Shown piece by piece: positions 15,921-24,205 of a stretch of DNA of 64,000 nt. A model generated the notes under the pieces. It saw nothing but the letters and a program-made list of their open reading frames with translations. It was not told the DNA's origin and did no database searches. The stretch spans positions 9,372 through 73,371 of the forward strand of contig JBBRNH010000018.1 of assembly GCA_038230415.1 (NCBI GenBank). Direction: 5' to 3'. This DNA comes from JBBRNH01 sp038230415. GTDB taxonomy: Bacteria > Bacteroidota > Bacteroidia > Cytophagales > Spirosomataceae. The translations under genes were made by a program, and so were the position numbers. The first letter of the stretch is position 1. Every line of letters starts with the position of its first letter.

Positions 15921-16856
15921 TTAGTCCGCGGCACGGCTCCGCCGAATTTTCTTTACAAAATCAACGGATACACCAGCTAAGGCCGCAATTTGTTCATTGC
16001 TGAAATCGGTTTGCCGAACGAGGTTTTTAACAAACAATCGCTCTTTCCTGGCTTCACCTTTGGCCTCACCTTTGGCTTCACCGTTGCGTTCGCCAAGTAT
16101 GTAATAGATGTCGTTTTCCTTCTTGAAGAAATCGGTCAGATTATCCATAGCATCATCAAAAATTGGTTTAAGGTTTCGGAGTTGTACCAATACACGCAGT
16201 TGAGACCTGTACTTTTCCAACACCAACGGGCCGTTGGCAGTTTCGGCTAAACGGTCTAAAATTCGGCCTAATACAACGGGAGATTCTGCCGGTTTAAAAT
16301 TCGCCAAAACAGCCAGCAAAATATCCTCTGGAACGGGTGAGGACAGAAAAATCCGGTAGTCAAGTTGCTGAAAACTAATCAGATTATACCGGAACGAGAC
16401 ATCACCCATACTCAACTCAGTTATCATTTGCGGGGCTGCCATACCTAAGTAAAACACATATTGCCGAACCGGAATTTCGTACTGTTCGAGCAGTATGGCG
16501 CAGTAAGTGTGCATTCTATGAACCATTTTTGGCTCATTCTTGACCTGGAACTCCAGGTGCAGGATAAACGTCTCGCCAGTTTGGTCGGTAATGCGTTTCA
16601 GCGCATCGGGTTTGCGCTCTTTGGTATGCTGGATTTCATCAGGAATCTCTTCTGAATGGGCAATCTGGATACCGATAATTCGCTCAATCAACGCCGGAAT
16701 CGCAGCCTCCAGGTTCTCTTTCAGGATTTTATCGTATTGACTGATCTGTCGGATTGGGCGGGGGTTGGTTGTTTTCGGGGCATAGTCTGCAAAGTAAGAC
16801 AGAATCACCTGCGCTGGTATGCATACCGGGGGTAAATTAACCGTTTCCTCTGCCAA
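15921..16856 (-). CDS. Rpn-like PD-(D/E)XK nuclease family protein
   Basis: A 311-residue protein of the Rpn/transposase_31-like group (recombination-promoting nucleases; PD-(D/E)XK superfamily). Core residues are P83-D84 in RKPDALKR and E102-x-Q104 in ILHLEFQVKNEP, followed by the helix MVHRMHTYCAILLEQYEIPVRQYVFYLG. The C-terminal part has a GEAKGEAKGEA tandem (short-period repeat in DNA near 16050-16085) and a small helical tail, DFSNEQIAALAGVSVDFVKKIR, resembling the usual ...EEIAxLxxVSxEEVxxI ending of this family. Members occur as many paralogs in Bacteroidota and cyanobacteria; RpnA of E. coli cuts DNA and promotes RecA-independent recombination. Activity here is inferred. It is divergent from htpG by 71 bases. 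Confidence 0.82.
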   Translation of the reverse strand: MAEETVNLPPVCIPAQVILSYFADYAPKTTNPRPIRQISQYDKILKENLEAAIPALIERIIGIQIAHSEEIPDEIQHTKERKPDALKRITDQTGETFILHLEFQVKNEPKMVHRMHTYCAILLEQYEIPVRQYVFYLGMAAPQMITELSMGDVSFRYNLISFQQLDYRIFLSSPVPEDILLAVLANFKPAESPVVLGRILDRLAETANGPLVLEKYRSQLRVLVQLRNLKPIFDDAMDNLTDFFKKENDIYYILGERNGEAKGEAKGEARKERLFVKNLVRQTDFSNEQIAALAGVSVDFVKKIRRSRAAD

Positions 16857-16927
16857 TGTGTCAGATTATCCTGCGTCGGAACGCCTTTTGCCAGCCGCTC
16901 AGTACACGCAACTAAATCGCACATACG

Positions 16928-18778
16928 ATGGAAGCAACAACAACCGAAATGCCAACCGAAAAAGGAAATATCTCGATTCACACCGAGAATATTTTTCCGA
17001 TCATCAAGAAATTCCTGTACTCTGACCATGAGATTTTCCTCCGCGAACTGGTCTCCAACGCCGTTGATGCCACCCAAAAACTGCGTAAACTCGCTGGTTT
17101 CGGGGAGTTTGTCGGCGAACTCGGCGATTTGAAGGTCACGGTTTCGCTCGATAAGGAGGCCAAAACGATTACCATTTCGGATAACGGTATCGGTATGAAC
17201 GCCGACGAAATCAAGAAATACATTAACCAGATTGCGTTTTCGGGAGCCACCGAATTCCTCGAAAAATACAAAGACAAAACCGCATCGGCAGACGACAAAA
17301 CCAACATCATCGGTCACTTTGGCTTAGGCTTTTACTCGGCCTTTATGGTGGCCGAAAACGTTGAGATCATTACCCGTTCCTACCGCGAGGGTGAGCAGGC
17401 CGCCCGGTGGATTTGCGACGGCTCGACCGAGTTTGAAATCTCGCCCGCCGACCGCGAAGCACGCGGCACCGACGTTGTGCTGCACATTGCGCCCGATTCT
17501 GACGAATTTCTCGACACGTTTCGGCTCCGGGGTATCCTCGACAAGTACGCCCGGTTTCTGCCCGTGCCGGTTGAGTTTGATGGCGAAACGATTAACAACA
17601 CCGCCCCAATCTGGACGAAAGCTCCGGCAGATTTGACCGACGAGGACTACAAAACGTTCTACCGCGAGCTGTATCCGATGGCCGAAGAACCCCTGTTCTG
17701 GATTCATCTCAACGTAGACTACCCGTTTAACCTGACCGGAATTTTATACTTCCCGAAGGTCAAAAACGAACTGCGGCTGCAACGGGAGAAAATACAACTC
17801 TATAGCCGTCAGGTATTTATTACCGATGAGGTGAAAGACATTGTGCCTGATTTTCTGATGCTGCTGCATGGCGTGATTGACTCGCCCGATATTCCGCTGA
17901 ACGTGTCGCGGTCGTTTTTACAGGCCGACTCCAACGTTAAGAAAATCAACGGCTACATCACCCGTAAAGTGGCCGATAAGTTGCAGGAACTGTTCACTAC
18001 CGACCGCCCGGCCTACGAAGAGAAGTTTGATAACATCGGGCTGTTTGTGAAGTATGGCATCATCTCTGACGACAAGTTCTACGAGAAAGCCAAAGCCTTC
18101 GCATTAGTCAAAAACACCGCCGGGAAATTCTTCACCTTCGACGAATACCGCGAACACGTGCAGGCTAATCAAACCGACAAAAACGACCGCGTTATCTGGC
18201 TCTACACTACCGACCCGCAGCAGCAGGACGGCTATATCACGTCGGCAACCCGGCGCGGCTACGATGTGCTGGTGCTGAACTCGGCCATTGACCCGCACTT
18301 TATCCAGGGAATCGAAAGCAAACTCGACAAAATAACGCTCCAGCGCGTGGATGCCGACACGCTCGACAAGCTGATTGACACCGGATTAGCCAACGACAGC
18401 GTGTTGTCAGAAGCGGATACCACAACACTGAAAGACGTTTTCACCGGAATTTTGACCGATAAATCATCGTCGGTGAGTGTGGCCGCCATGCCCGCCGACG
18501 AACTGCCTGTGACCATCACCCAGCCGGAGTTTTTGCGCCGGATGAAGGAAATGCAGGCGATGTCGGGCGAACCGTCGTTTTTCGGAGCAATGGGCGGGGG
18601 CTACAACGTGGTCGTGAACGCCAATCACCCGCTGTCGGCTAAAGTGCTGGCAACCACCGATGCCGACGCGCAAAAAAACCTCGCCAAACAACTGTATGAT
18701 CTGGCGTTGCTGTCGCAAAACCTGCTCACCGGGGCCGAGTTAACGGCGTTTGTAGAGCGCACGGTGCAGACGCTGTAA
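16928..18778 (+). CDS. htpG: Molecular chaperone HtpG (Hsp90)
   Basis: A 616-residue cytosolic Hsp90, close to the family's bacterial length (624 in E. coli). The ATP-binding N-domain shows FLRELVSNAVDA (38-49), SDNGIGM (84-90) and the lid motif GHFGLGFYSAF (129-139). The middle domain has YFPKVKNELRLQREKIQLYSRQVFI with the catalytic-loop Arg and RSFLQAD, and the C-terminal dimerisation domain is complete. It starts with a short Thr/Glu-rich tail before EKGNISIHTE. Transcribed alone, with the divergent Rpn-like gene upstream and a hairpin at 18807-18834 downstream. I saw no clear heat-shock operator (no CIRCE-type repeat) before it. Confidence 0.98.
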   Translation: MEATTTEMPTEKGNISIHTENIFPIIKKFLYSDHEIFLRELVSNAVDATQKLRKLAGFGEFVGELGDLKVTVSLDKEAKTITISDNGIGMNADEIKKYINQIAFSGATEFLEKYKDKTASADDKTNIIGHFGLGFYSAFMVAENVEIITRSYREGEQAARWICDGSTEFEISPADREARGTDVVLHIAPDSDEFLDTFRLRGILDKYARFLPVPVEFDGETINNTAPIWTKAPADLTDEDYKTFYRELYPMAEEPLFWIHLNVDYPFNLTGILYFPKVKNELRLQREKIQLYSRQVFITDEVKDIVPDFLMLLHGVIDSPDIPLNVSRSFLQADSNVKKINGYITRKVADKLQELFTTDRPAYEEKFDNIGLFVKYGIISDDKFYEKAKAFALVKNTAGKFFTFDEYREHVQANQTDKNDRVIWLYTTDPQQQDGYITSATRRGYDVLVLNSAIDPHFIQGIESKLDKITLQRVDADTLDKLIDTGLANDSVLSEADTTTLKDVFTGILTDKSSSVSVAAMPADELPVTITQPEFLRRMKEMQAMSGEPSFFGAMGGGYNVVVNANHPLSAKVLATTDADAQKNLAKQLYDLALLSQNLLTGAELTAFVERTVQTL

Positions 18779-18806
18779 AAAAATCCCGGCATTATACCCC
18801 CAACCG

Positions 18807-18834
18807 ACCCTTACCGGCATACGCCGGTAAGGGT
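18807..18834. terminator. Bidirectional hairpin between htpG and permease gene
   Basis: Perfect 12-bp stem (18807-18818 with 18823-18834) and four-base loop, located between convergent genes. It has no long T-run. The CCTTAC/GTAAGG ends resemble those of the REP-like palindrome at 59656-59689. Confidence 0.65.
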
Positions 18835-18876
18835 AAACAGGCCCGCTTGCTTGCCCGCCCGATTGGTGGGGAGAAT

Positions 18877-20547
18877 CTATACTGCCGGTAAAGATGAGGT
18901 TTGTTGCATCCCCAGTTTACTCTTTCGGTAGCCATAGCCAAAATAAATCACTAAGCCCAGCACTAACCACAGCACAAAAATAAACCAGTTGGTCACGCCC
19001 AATTCCGTCATCAGATACAGGTTAATCAGCACGCCAATCACGGGCAGCAGCGAAAAATTACGCTGGAAACTCAACACCGCCATCACCGCCCAGATCAGCC
19101 AAAACAAAGCCAGCAGGGGTTTTGTCTGGATAGACGACACAAACCAGCCGTTGTAGATCACTACGCCGAGGGCCAACATTAATGCCAGCCCCACCACGAA
19201 TTTTCCGTTGATATACGGCACCCGAAACTTGGCCTGCGCCGACAGCCCGTTGGCATCGAGATACAGAATCCCCCCGCACACCATCGTAAAGGCAAACAGG
19301 GTTCCTACGCTCGTCAGGTCAACAAAGAAATTCATGTCCAGAAACAGCGACGGCACCGCCACCAGCACCCCCGTCACGATAGTCGAGAACCAGGGTGTGC
19401 GGAATTTGGGGTGAATTTTAGCGAACTGCGGCCAGAGCAGCCCGTCGCGGCTCATGCTCATCCAGATACGCGGCTGACCGAGTTGGTAGGCCAGCAACGC
19501 ACTCGTAACGGCCACCACCGCGCTGACGGAGATAATACCGGCCACCGAATTTTGCCCGACTTTCTCGAACACAAACGCCAGCGGGTCGTTCACACCGAGT
19601 TCTTTGTAGTTCACCATGCCCGTCAGCACTAATGTAATCAGCACATACAGCACGGTGCAAATGGCTAAGCAGTACATCATGGCGCGGGGCAGGTCTCGCT
19701 GCGGGTTTTTACATTCTTCCGCCGTTGCCGAAATCGAGTCGAAGCCGATAAACGCAAAAAACACCGAGGCTACCCCGCTCAACACCCCCGCCGTGCCGTT
19801 TGGCGCAAAGGGAGTCCAGTTTTCGGGTTTGATATAAAACACGCCCGCCCCAATCACCAGCGCAATCACGCACAGTTTTAGCACCACCAAAAAGTTGCTC
19901 ACCACCCGCGACTCCCGAATGCCGATATAAACCAACGACGTAATCAGCACCGTGATGAGTGCCGCCGGAATGTCCATAATCATCCGAATACCGGCCACGA
20001 CGGGCGCATCCTGAAACGCCCCGGCCAGCATTTTTTGGTTCGTCGTCAGGGTTTCGCCCGCCTGACCTGCCAGAAACGCTTTATGGGCCGAGCCGTAATC
20101 GGTGGCGAAATACTCCGGCCAATGCAGCCCGAAACCAGAGAGCATGGCCGTGAAATACTCTGACCACGAAATAGCAACCACCATATTCGAAACGGCGTAT
20201 TCAAGAATGAGCGACCAGCCGATAATCCAGGCAAAAATCTCCCCGAAGGCCACATACGCATACGTGTAGGCCGAGCCGCTGACCGGCACCGTGCTGGCAA
20301 ACTGTGCGTAGCTCAGGGCCGTGAAGACGCAGGCTACCGCCGTAAACACAAACAGCAACGACACGGCAGGCCCGCCGTTGAACGAAGCCCGCCCGATGGT
20401 GCTGAAAATACCCGCCCCAATAATGGCCGCAATACCGAGTGAGGTTAAATCACGAACGCCCAGTACTTTGAGCAGGCCCGACGAATGACTGGCCGAGGAG
20501 GAATCGGTAAGAATTTGGGCGACGGACTTTTTACGGAATAGATTCAT
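18877..20547 (-). CDS. APC superfamily amino acid permease (CAT-like)
   Basis: A 556-residue inner-membrane permease of the amino acid-polyamine-organocation superfamily, cationic amino-acid transporter type (YfnA/CAT-like). TM1 has the family's IIGAGIFSTIG substrate-binding loop, and TM6 has FFAFIGFDSISATAEECKNPQRDLPRAM, the hallmark of this group. About 12-13 hydrophobic segments are visible, with an extended loop (HWPEYFATDYGSAHKAF...) between TM3 and TM4. It probably imports amino acids with protons; the exact substrate is unknown. The start MNLFRKKSVAQIL is typical. Divergent from gldA, with overlapping back-to-back -7 boxes: TATCTTTC on the minus strand (20588-20595) faces the gldA box at 20600. 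Confidence 0.9.
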   Translation of the reverse strand: MNLFRKKSVAQILTDSSSASHSSGLLKVLGVRDLTSLGIAAIIGAGIFSTIGRASFNGGPAVSLLFVFTAVACVFTALSYAQFASTVPVSGSAYTYAYVAFGEIFAWIIGWSLILEYAVSNMVVAISWSEYFTAMLSGFGLHWPEYFATDYGSAHKAFLAGQAGETLTTNQKMLAGAFQDAPVVAGIRMIMDIPAALITVLITSLVYIGIRESRVVSNFLVVLKLCVIALVIGAGVFYIKPENWTPFAPNGTAGVLSGVASVFFAFIGFDSISATAEECKNPQRDLPRAMMYCLAICTVLYVLITLVLTGMVNYKELGVNDPLAFVFEKVGQNSVAGIISVSAVVAVTSALLAYQLGQPRIWMSMSRDGLLWPQFAKIHPKFRTPWFSTIVTGVLVAVPSLFLDMNFFVDLTSVGTLFAFTMVCGGILYLDANGLSAQAKFRVPYINGKFVVGLALMLALGVVIYNGWFVSSIQTKPLLALFWLIWAVMAVLSFQRNFSLLPVIGVLINLYLMTELGVTNWFIFVLWLVLGLVIYFGYGYRKSKLGMQQTSSLPAV

Positions 20548-20587
20548 TATTCAAATTTTCGACGTTTAACCGGAAAAGCTTAGGCCC

Positions 20588-20607
20588 GAAAGATAGCGTT
20601 AGCTTTG
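20588..20607. promoter_or_regulatory. Divergent -7 boxes for permease and gldA
   Basis: Minus-strand TATCTTTC (20588-20595) and plus-strand TAGCTTTG (20600-20607). The plus box ends four bases before the gldA ATG, which implies a leaderless or nearly leaderless gldA transcript. Confidence 0.4.
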
Positions 20608-20611
20608 CAAT

Positions 20612-21535
20612 ATGAGCATCACGGTTGAAAATCTAACTAAAGAATTTAATTCGGGACAACGGGCCGTTGACCAAATTTCGTTTGCCGTTCGGCCCGGTGA
20701 GATCGTCGGATTTCTGGGGCCGAACGGCGCGGGCAAATCAACGACTATGAAAATTGCCACCGGCTACCTCGCCCCCACGTCGGGAACGGTAACGGTCAAC
20801 GGCTTTGATGTGCAGACCGCGCCGATGGCCGTGCGCCGGAGCATTGGCTACCTCGCCGAACACAACCCGCTTTATACTGATCTGTATGTCAGGGAGTTTC
20901 TGCGTTTTGCCGGGTCTTTGCACGGCATCAGGGGCAGCGCGTTGCGGCAGCGCATCGGCGAGATGATCGAGTTGGTGGGGCTGGGCCGCGAAGCCCACAA
21001 ACGCATCGGTCAGCTCTCCAAAGGCTACAGGCAGCGCGTGGGGCTGGCGCAGACGTTGCTCCACAACCCGCCGGTTTTGATTCTTGACGAACCCACCACC
21101 GGCCTCGACCCGAACCAACTGACGGATATTCGGGCGGTGATTCGGGCGGTGGCCCAGGATAAAACGGTGCTGTTTTCGACCCATATTCTGCCCGAAGTTG
21201 AGGCTCTGTGCAGCCGGGTCATCATCATCAATCGCGGAAAAATCGTGGCCGATGGTCCCTTAGCCGACTTGCGTTCGGGCGGTGCCGGAGTTGCCGCAGT
21301 GGTCGCTGAATTTGATGAAGAATTAGGGAGCGATAACCTCTTGGCTATCGAAAACCTGCCTGATGTTCAGGCGATTGAACCACTCGGCGCGGGCAAGTAT
21401 CGCATCTCGGCACAAACCGGGGCTGATTTGCGGGCCGCTATTTTTCGGCTTGCCGCCGATAAAAACCTAACGCTCGTGGGGTTACGGCAGCAGGAAAGTG
21501 GGCTTGAAGCGATCTTCGGGGAATTGACCAAGTAA
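20612..21535 (+). CDS. gldA: Gliding-motility ABC transporter ATP-binding protein GldA
   Basis: A 307-residue ABC ATPase. Walker A is GPNGAGKST (36-44), the signature is LSKGYRQR (135-142), Walker B is VLILDEPTTGLD (155-166) and the H-loop is FSTHIL. The C-terminal extension and the overall sequence, beginning MSITVENLTKEFNSGQRAVDQISF, fit GldA, the ATPase that works with the permeases GldF and GldG in Bacteroidota gliding. gldF and gldG are not adjacent, as is common outside Flavobacterium, so the identity rests on sequence resemblance. A generic ABC-2 exporter ATPase is the alternative. It ends just before the REP/RAYT region. Confidence 0.82.
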   Translation: MSITVENLTKEFNSGQRAVDQISFAVRPGEIVGFLGPNGAGKSTTMKIATGYLAPTSGTVTVNGFDVQTAPMAVRRSIGYLAEHNPLYTDLYVREFLRFAGSLHGIRGSALRQRIGEMIELVGLGREAHKRIGQLSKGYRQRVGLAQTLLHNPPVLILDEPTTGLDPNQLTDIRAVIRAVAQDKTVLFSTHILPEVEALCSRVIIINRGKIVADGPLADLRSGGAGVAAVVAEFDEELGSDNLLAIENLPDVQAIEPLGAGKYRISAQTGADLRAAIFRLAADKNLTLVGLRQQESGLEAIFGELTK

Positions 21536-21536
21536 A

Positions 21537-21596
21537 GCGGGTGGAAACCGGCTACCAAGTAAAATATAAGCTAAAGAAGGCGGGTTTCCACCCGCC
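21537..21596. repeat. REP-like inverted repeats downstream of RAYT
   Basis: GCGGGTGGAAACC (21537-21549) is partly complementary to GGCGGGTTTCCACCCGCC (21579-21596), which is itself a hairpin and is followed by CTAC. It fills the gap between convergent gldA and the transposase gene. Confidence 0.75.
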
Positions 21597-22223
21597 CTAC
21601 ACAAAATCGTCGTATCGGCAATAGGAATGAGGCCAATCTTGCCACGACGAGACTAAGCCAGCACTCACTGGGTTGTTGAGGATATACGTAATGATCCGGC
21701 AGAAAGAACGCTCATCCCGAACAATATGATCGTAGGATTCGGCTTGCCAGAACGTCATCCCGGTTCGGTCTAACACTTGATTAGCCCGCTTTGCCGAGTT
21801 CGCTTTCATACTCCCCAACACGTGCTGAAAAGGCTTCTCGTCGCAGGTGTTGGTTAAGAGTATATGAACATGGTTCGACATAATGCAATAAGCGTGCAGG
21901 TCAAAATACTTGCCATCGCGAAACCGGATGGATTCGCCAACGATGTCAGCAATGGTCTCATCTTTCAGCCAATCGGGACCGATACCAGCTTTGTCAATAA
22001 ATTGTTCGATGTTCCGAAAATAACGTCCTTCCCCGTTCTGGCGAATCGTACTACTGGCTAAATCAGGTTGCTCACATTGCTGTTTTTGCAGGAAATCCCG
22101 ATGTTCTCGCTGAATCTCGCTCAATATATCAGCCGGCAATGAGCCGTGCAACCGATACGTGATGAACAACATCTCGCCGGACGGCATGATATGGGGCAAT
22201 CGCCGACGATAGGGTTGGTGCAT
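21597..22223 (-). CDS. REP-associated tyrosine transposase (RAYT, Y1/IS200-like)
   Basis: A 208-residue HUH nuclease of the RAYT/Y1 transposase family (TnpA-REP). The two histidines are in SNHVHILL, and the catalytic tyrosine is likely that in WQAESYDHIVRDE, followed by the usual SFCRIITYILNNPVSAGLV. RAYTs process REP palindromes at the single-strand level and do not form a normal insertion sequence; consistent with that, there are no terminal insertion-sequence ends but REP-like palindromes on both sides (21537-21596, 22288-22305). The open frame extends upstream through the 22288 palindrome, so ATG 22223 (MHQPYRRRLPHIMPSGEM) is chosen. A third related palindrome is at 59656-59689. The gene looks intact. 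Confidence 0.9.
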   Translation of the reverse strand: MHQPYRRRLPHIMPSGEMLFITYRLHGSLPADILSEIQREHRDFLQKQQCEQPDLASSTIRQNGEGRYFRNIEQFIDKAGIGPDWLKDETIADIVGESIRFRDGKYFDLHAYCIMSNHVHILLTNTCDEKPFQHVLGSMKANSAKRANQVLDRTGMTFWQAESYDHIVRDERSFCRIITYILNNPVSAGLVSSWQDWPHSYCRYDDFV

Positions 22224-22287
22224 ATAAGTAAAGCGGACGGCCCGCCGTTGCGGTGGAAATCCGCTGTAAAAAAGCAAAAACAAAAAA

Positions 22288-22305
22288 AGCGGGTGGCCAC
22301 CCGCT
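22288..22305. repeat. REP-like perfect palindrome upstream of RAYT
   Basis: Perfect 18-bp palindrome AGCGGGTGGCCACCCGCT followed by CTAC, the same head-and-tail layout as the element downstream of the transposase. A related GCGGTGGAAATCCGC stretch lies at about 22249-22264. Confidence 0.8.
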
Positions 22306-22326
22306 CTACTTGTATGCACCATTAAA

Positions 22327-22860
22327 TTACTTTACCGATGCCATCAGCGGATACTGGTCAAAAATGGACCGGACAATACCCTTGAAGTAGTTATTCTTGA
22401 AGTTCTGGTTTCGCATCATCTTTGAGGCATAGCCTTTCCAGATTACCTGATACGTTTCGGCATCAATGAGGGAGATCATGAGGGTGCCTTCGTCGAGGTT
22501 GTAGTCAATGCGTTTGTAGGTGGCATCGTCGTCTTCGCGCACCACCCAGTCTTTGATAACGGGCTGTTGATAGCCCCGGAAACGCAGGTCAGACCGGAAA
22601 ATATTGTATGATACCAGCAGGTTTGGGCTGCGGTTGCTCACTTTATAGCCCCGTGCTTCCATCTGATGCTGAATGGCATCCTGAATATCGGAGCAGAGCA
22701 GCGTGGAGTCCACAAATTCACATTCCAGGAAGTTGAACGAGCTATAGTCTTTGAAATGACCTTCGTAGCTGTAATCATTCTCGACAAACAACTTGCCGGG
22801 CATACACCCCGCCAGACCCACAACGGTCATCACAAACAAAAATCCGATAAACTTCTTCAT
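22327..22860 (-). CDS. DUF4136 lipoprotein
   Basis: A 177-residue lipoprotein of the DUF4136 family. The signal is MKKFIGFLFVMTVVGLAGC with lipobox LAGC. The mature domain shows the family pattern: a strand-rich start (YEGHFKDYSSFNFLE), IQDAIQHQMEARGYKVSNRSPNLLVSYNI, then EGTLMISLIDAETYQVIWKGYAS, where most members have the same GTLxIDxxDxxxxxxxWxGxA segment. Role unknown, presumed periplasmic and attached to a membrane. The frame is open 19 residues further upstream, but ATG 22860 starts the signal peptide exactly. It lies upstream of RAYT on the same strand, though the REP palindrome separates them. It is 105 bases downstream of the aroB stop. Confidence 0.88.
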   Translation of the reverse strand: MKKFIGFLFVMTVVGLAGCMPGKLFVENDYSYEGHFKDYSSFNFLECEFVDSTLLCSDIQDAIQHQMEARGYKVSNRSPNLLVSYNIFRSDLRFRGYQQPVIKDWVVREDDDATYKRIDYNLDEGTLMISLIDAETYQVIWKGYASKMMRNQNFKNNYFKGIVRSIFDQYPLMASVK

Positions 22861-22965
22861 GCGCTGCTTCAAGTAAAGTGAATTATAGTCAAAAGCATTG
22901 ATTACCTGTTGGTTCAACCCAAAGATAGGAGTTTATGTTTGGCAAAGTCAATCCGGCACCTACTA

Positions 22966-24003
22966 TTAATTTTCCGGTAGTCCCCGGTAAAAATTCACGG
23001 CTCCGAGCATCTCTGCTTTTGATACCGCCAGCCCGAACGCGCAATGCCCCGGTCCGTCAATGAGTGCCATCTGGATTTCGCCCGCCCGGTTCTTTTTGTC
23101 CTGTATTGTCAGGGTGAGTGCTGCGTTCACGTCTGAATCAGACAGTGTTACCCGGCCATATACGGCAAAAATGTATTCTTCGATTTGGCCCAGCAGTATT
23201 TCGTCAATCATGCCGCGCCGGTGAGCGATAAACGCTTCCATCACCATACCGGCGGCAATGGCCTCGCCGTGCAGGAGCCGCTTGCGGGGCTGGTTCAGAA
23301 AGTGCGTTTCGAGGGCGTGGCCGAGCGTATGGCCGAAGTTCAGAATCTTGCGAAGACCGTTTTCGGTGGGGTCTTCGGCCACCACGCGCTGCTTGATGGC
23401 TACCGAGTGCGCCACTAAGTCGGGCCAGTTCTGATCGGCCACGTCGAGCCGCCGGATGCGGTTCCAGGCATCGGCATCGGCAATCAGGCAGTGTTTAATG
23501 ACTTCGGCAAACCCGGAGCGCAGTTCGCGTTCGGGCAGGGTGTTAAGAAATGCGGGGTCAATCAGCACCGCGTCGGGCTGCTGAAAAACGCCGATGTGGT
23601 TTTTCAGCCCGTTGAAATCAATACCGAGTTTGCCGCCCACACTGGCATCTACCTGCGCCAGCAACGTGGTGGGCAGTTGGGCAAAGGCAATGCCGCGTTT
23701 GTAGGTAGCCGCGCAAAACCCGCCCATGTCGCCAATCACGCCCCCGCCGAGGTTCAGCACCAGCGCGTGCCGGTCGAAGTTAGCGCGGGTGAGGGCATCC
23801 CAGATGGTTTCGCAGGTCTGGAGGTGTTTTTGTTCTTCGCCCGCCTTGATCCGAATCAGGGTGTGGCGGGGCAAAAGCGGCTTGAGTTCGGGGTAGCAGA
23901 GCCGGTAGGTGTGACTGTCGGCGATAACGGCGATGGCCGAAAAATCACGCGATTCTAAAAAGGGCGGCAGGCTTTCGGCAAGCGGAGCGATGAGTACAGA
24001 CAC
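22966..24003 (-). CDS. aroB: 3-dehydroquinate synthase
   Basis: A 345-residue cytosolic enzyme that converts DAHP to 3-dehydroquinate, step 2 of the shikimate pathway, using NAD and a metal. Family motifs are present: GGGVIGDMGGFCAATYKRG (NAD site), PTTLLAQVDASVGGKLGID, FAEVIKH, then the metal ligands in the region of LNFGHTLGHALE and LLHGEAIAAGM. No ATG is available at the N-terminus. GTG 24003 gives a normal start (MSVLIAPLAESLPPF); the longer frame starts from a TTG at 24060 inside the left arm of the inverted-repeat element at 24045-24145, which is less likely. No other aro genes are adjacent. The element upstream may have replaced or altered the native leader. Confidence 0.95.
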   Translation of the reverse strand: MSVLIAPLAESLPPFLESRDFSAIAVIADSHTYRLCYPELKPLLPRHTLIRIKAGEEQKHLQTCETIWDALTRANFDRHALVLNLGGGVIGDMGGFCAATYKRGIAFAQLPTTLLAQVDASVGGKLGIDFNGLKNHIGVFQQPDAVLIDPAFLNTLPERELRSGFAEVIKHCLIADADAWNRIRRLDVADQNWPDLVAHSVAIKQRVVAEDPTENGLRKILNFGHTLGHALETHFLNQPRKRLLHGEAIAAGMVMEAFIAHRRGMIDEILLGQIEEYIFAVYGRVTLSDSDVNAALTLTIQDKKNRAGEIQMALIDGPGHCAFGLAVSKAEMLGAVNFYRGLPEN

Positions 24004-24044
24004 GGTTTCTGGGTTGTAACGTTGCAAAGTTACAGCGTTGCAGC

Positions 24045-24145
24045 ACTCGACCACCCCCAACCCCCTCCTGTTTCAGGAGGGGACTACAAACAGGACTTTT
24101 CAAAAGCCCCCTCCTGAAACAGGAGGGGGTTGGGGGTGGTCGAGT
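24045..24145. repeat. 101-bp element with perfect 38-bp inverted repeats
   Basis: Arms 24045-24082 and 24108-24145 are exact inverted copies over all 38 bases, with a 25-base spacer. Each arm contains its own CCTCCTGTTTCAGGAGG hairpin. It has no coding capacity. It lies between the aminotransferase and aroB genes, about 40 bases upstream of the aroB start. Confidence 0.92.
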
Positions 24146-24205
24146 TACTAAACAACTTTTTTGCACTCTGACTGCCTGAACAACTCAGGAACGCTACAAC
24201 GCCAA

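Noticed and set aside
20612..22322. GldA plus neighbouring genes as a gliding operon
   Set aside because: gldF and gldG are absent and the next gene is a convergent transposase, so no operon is claimed.
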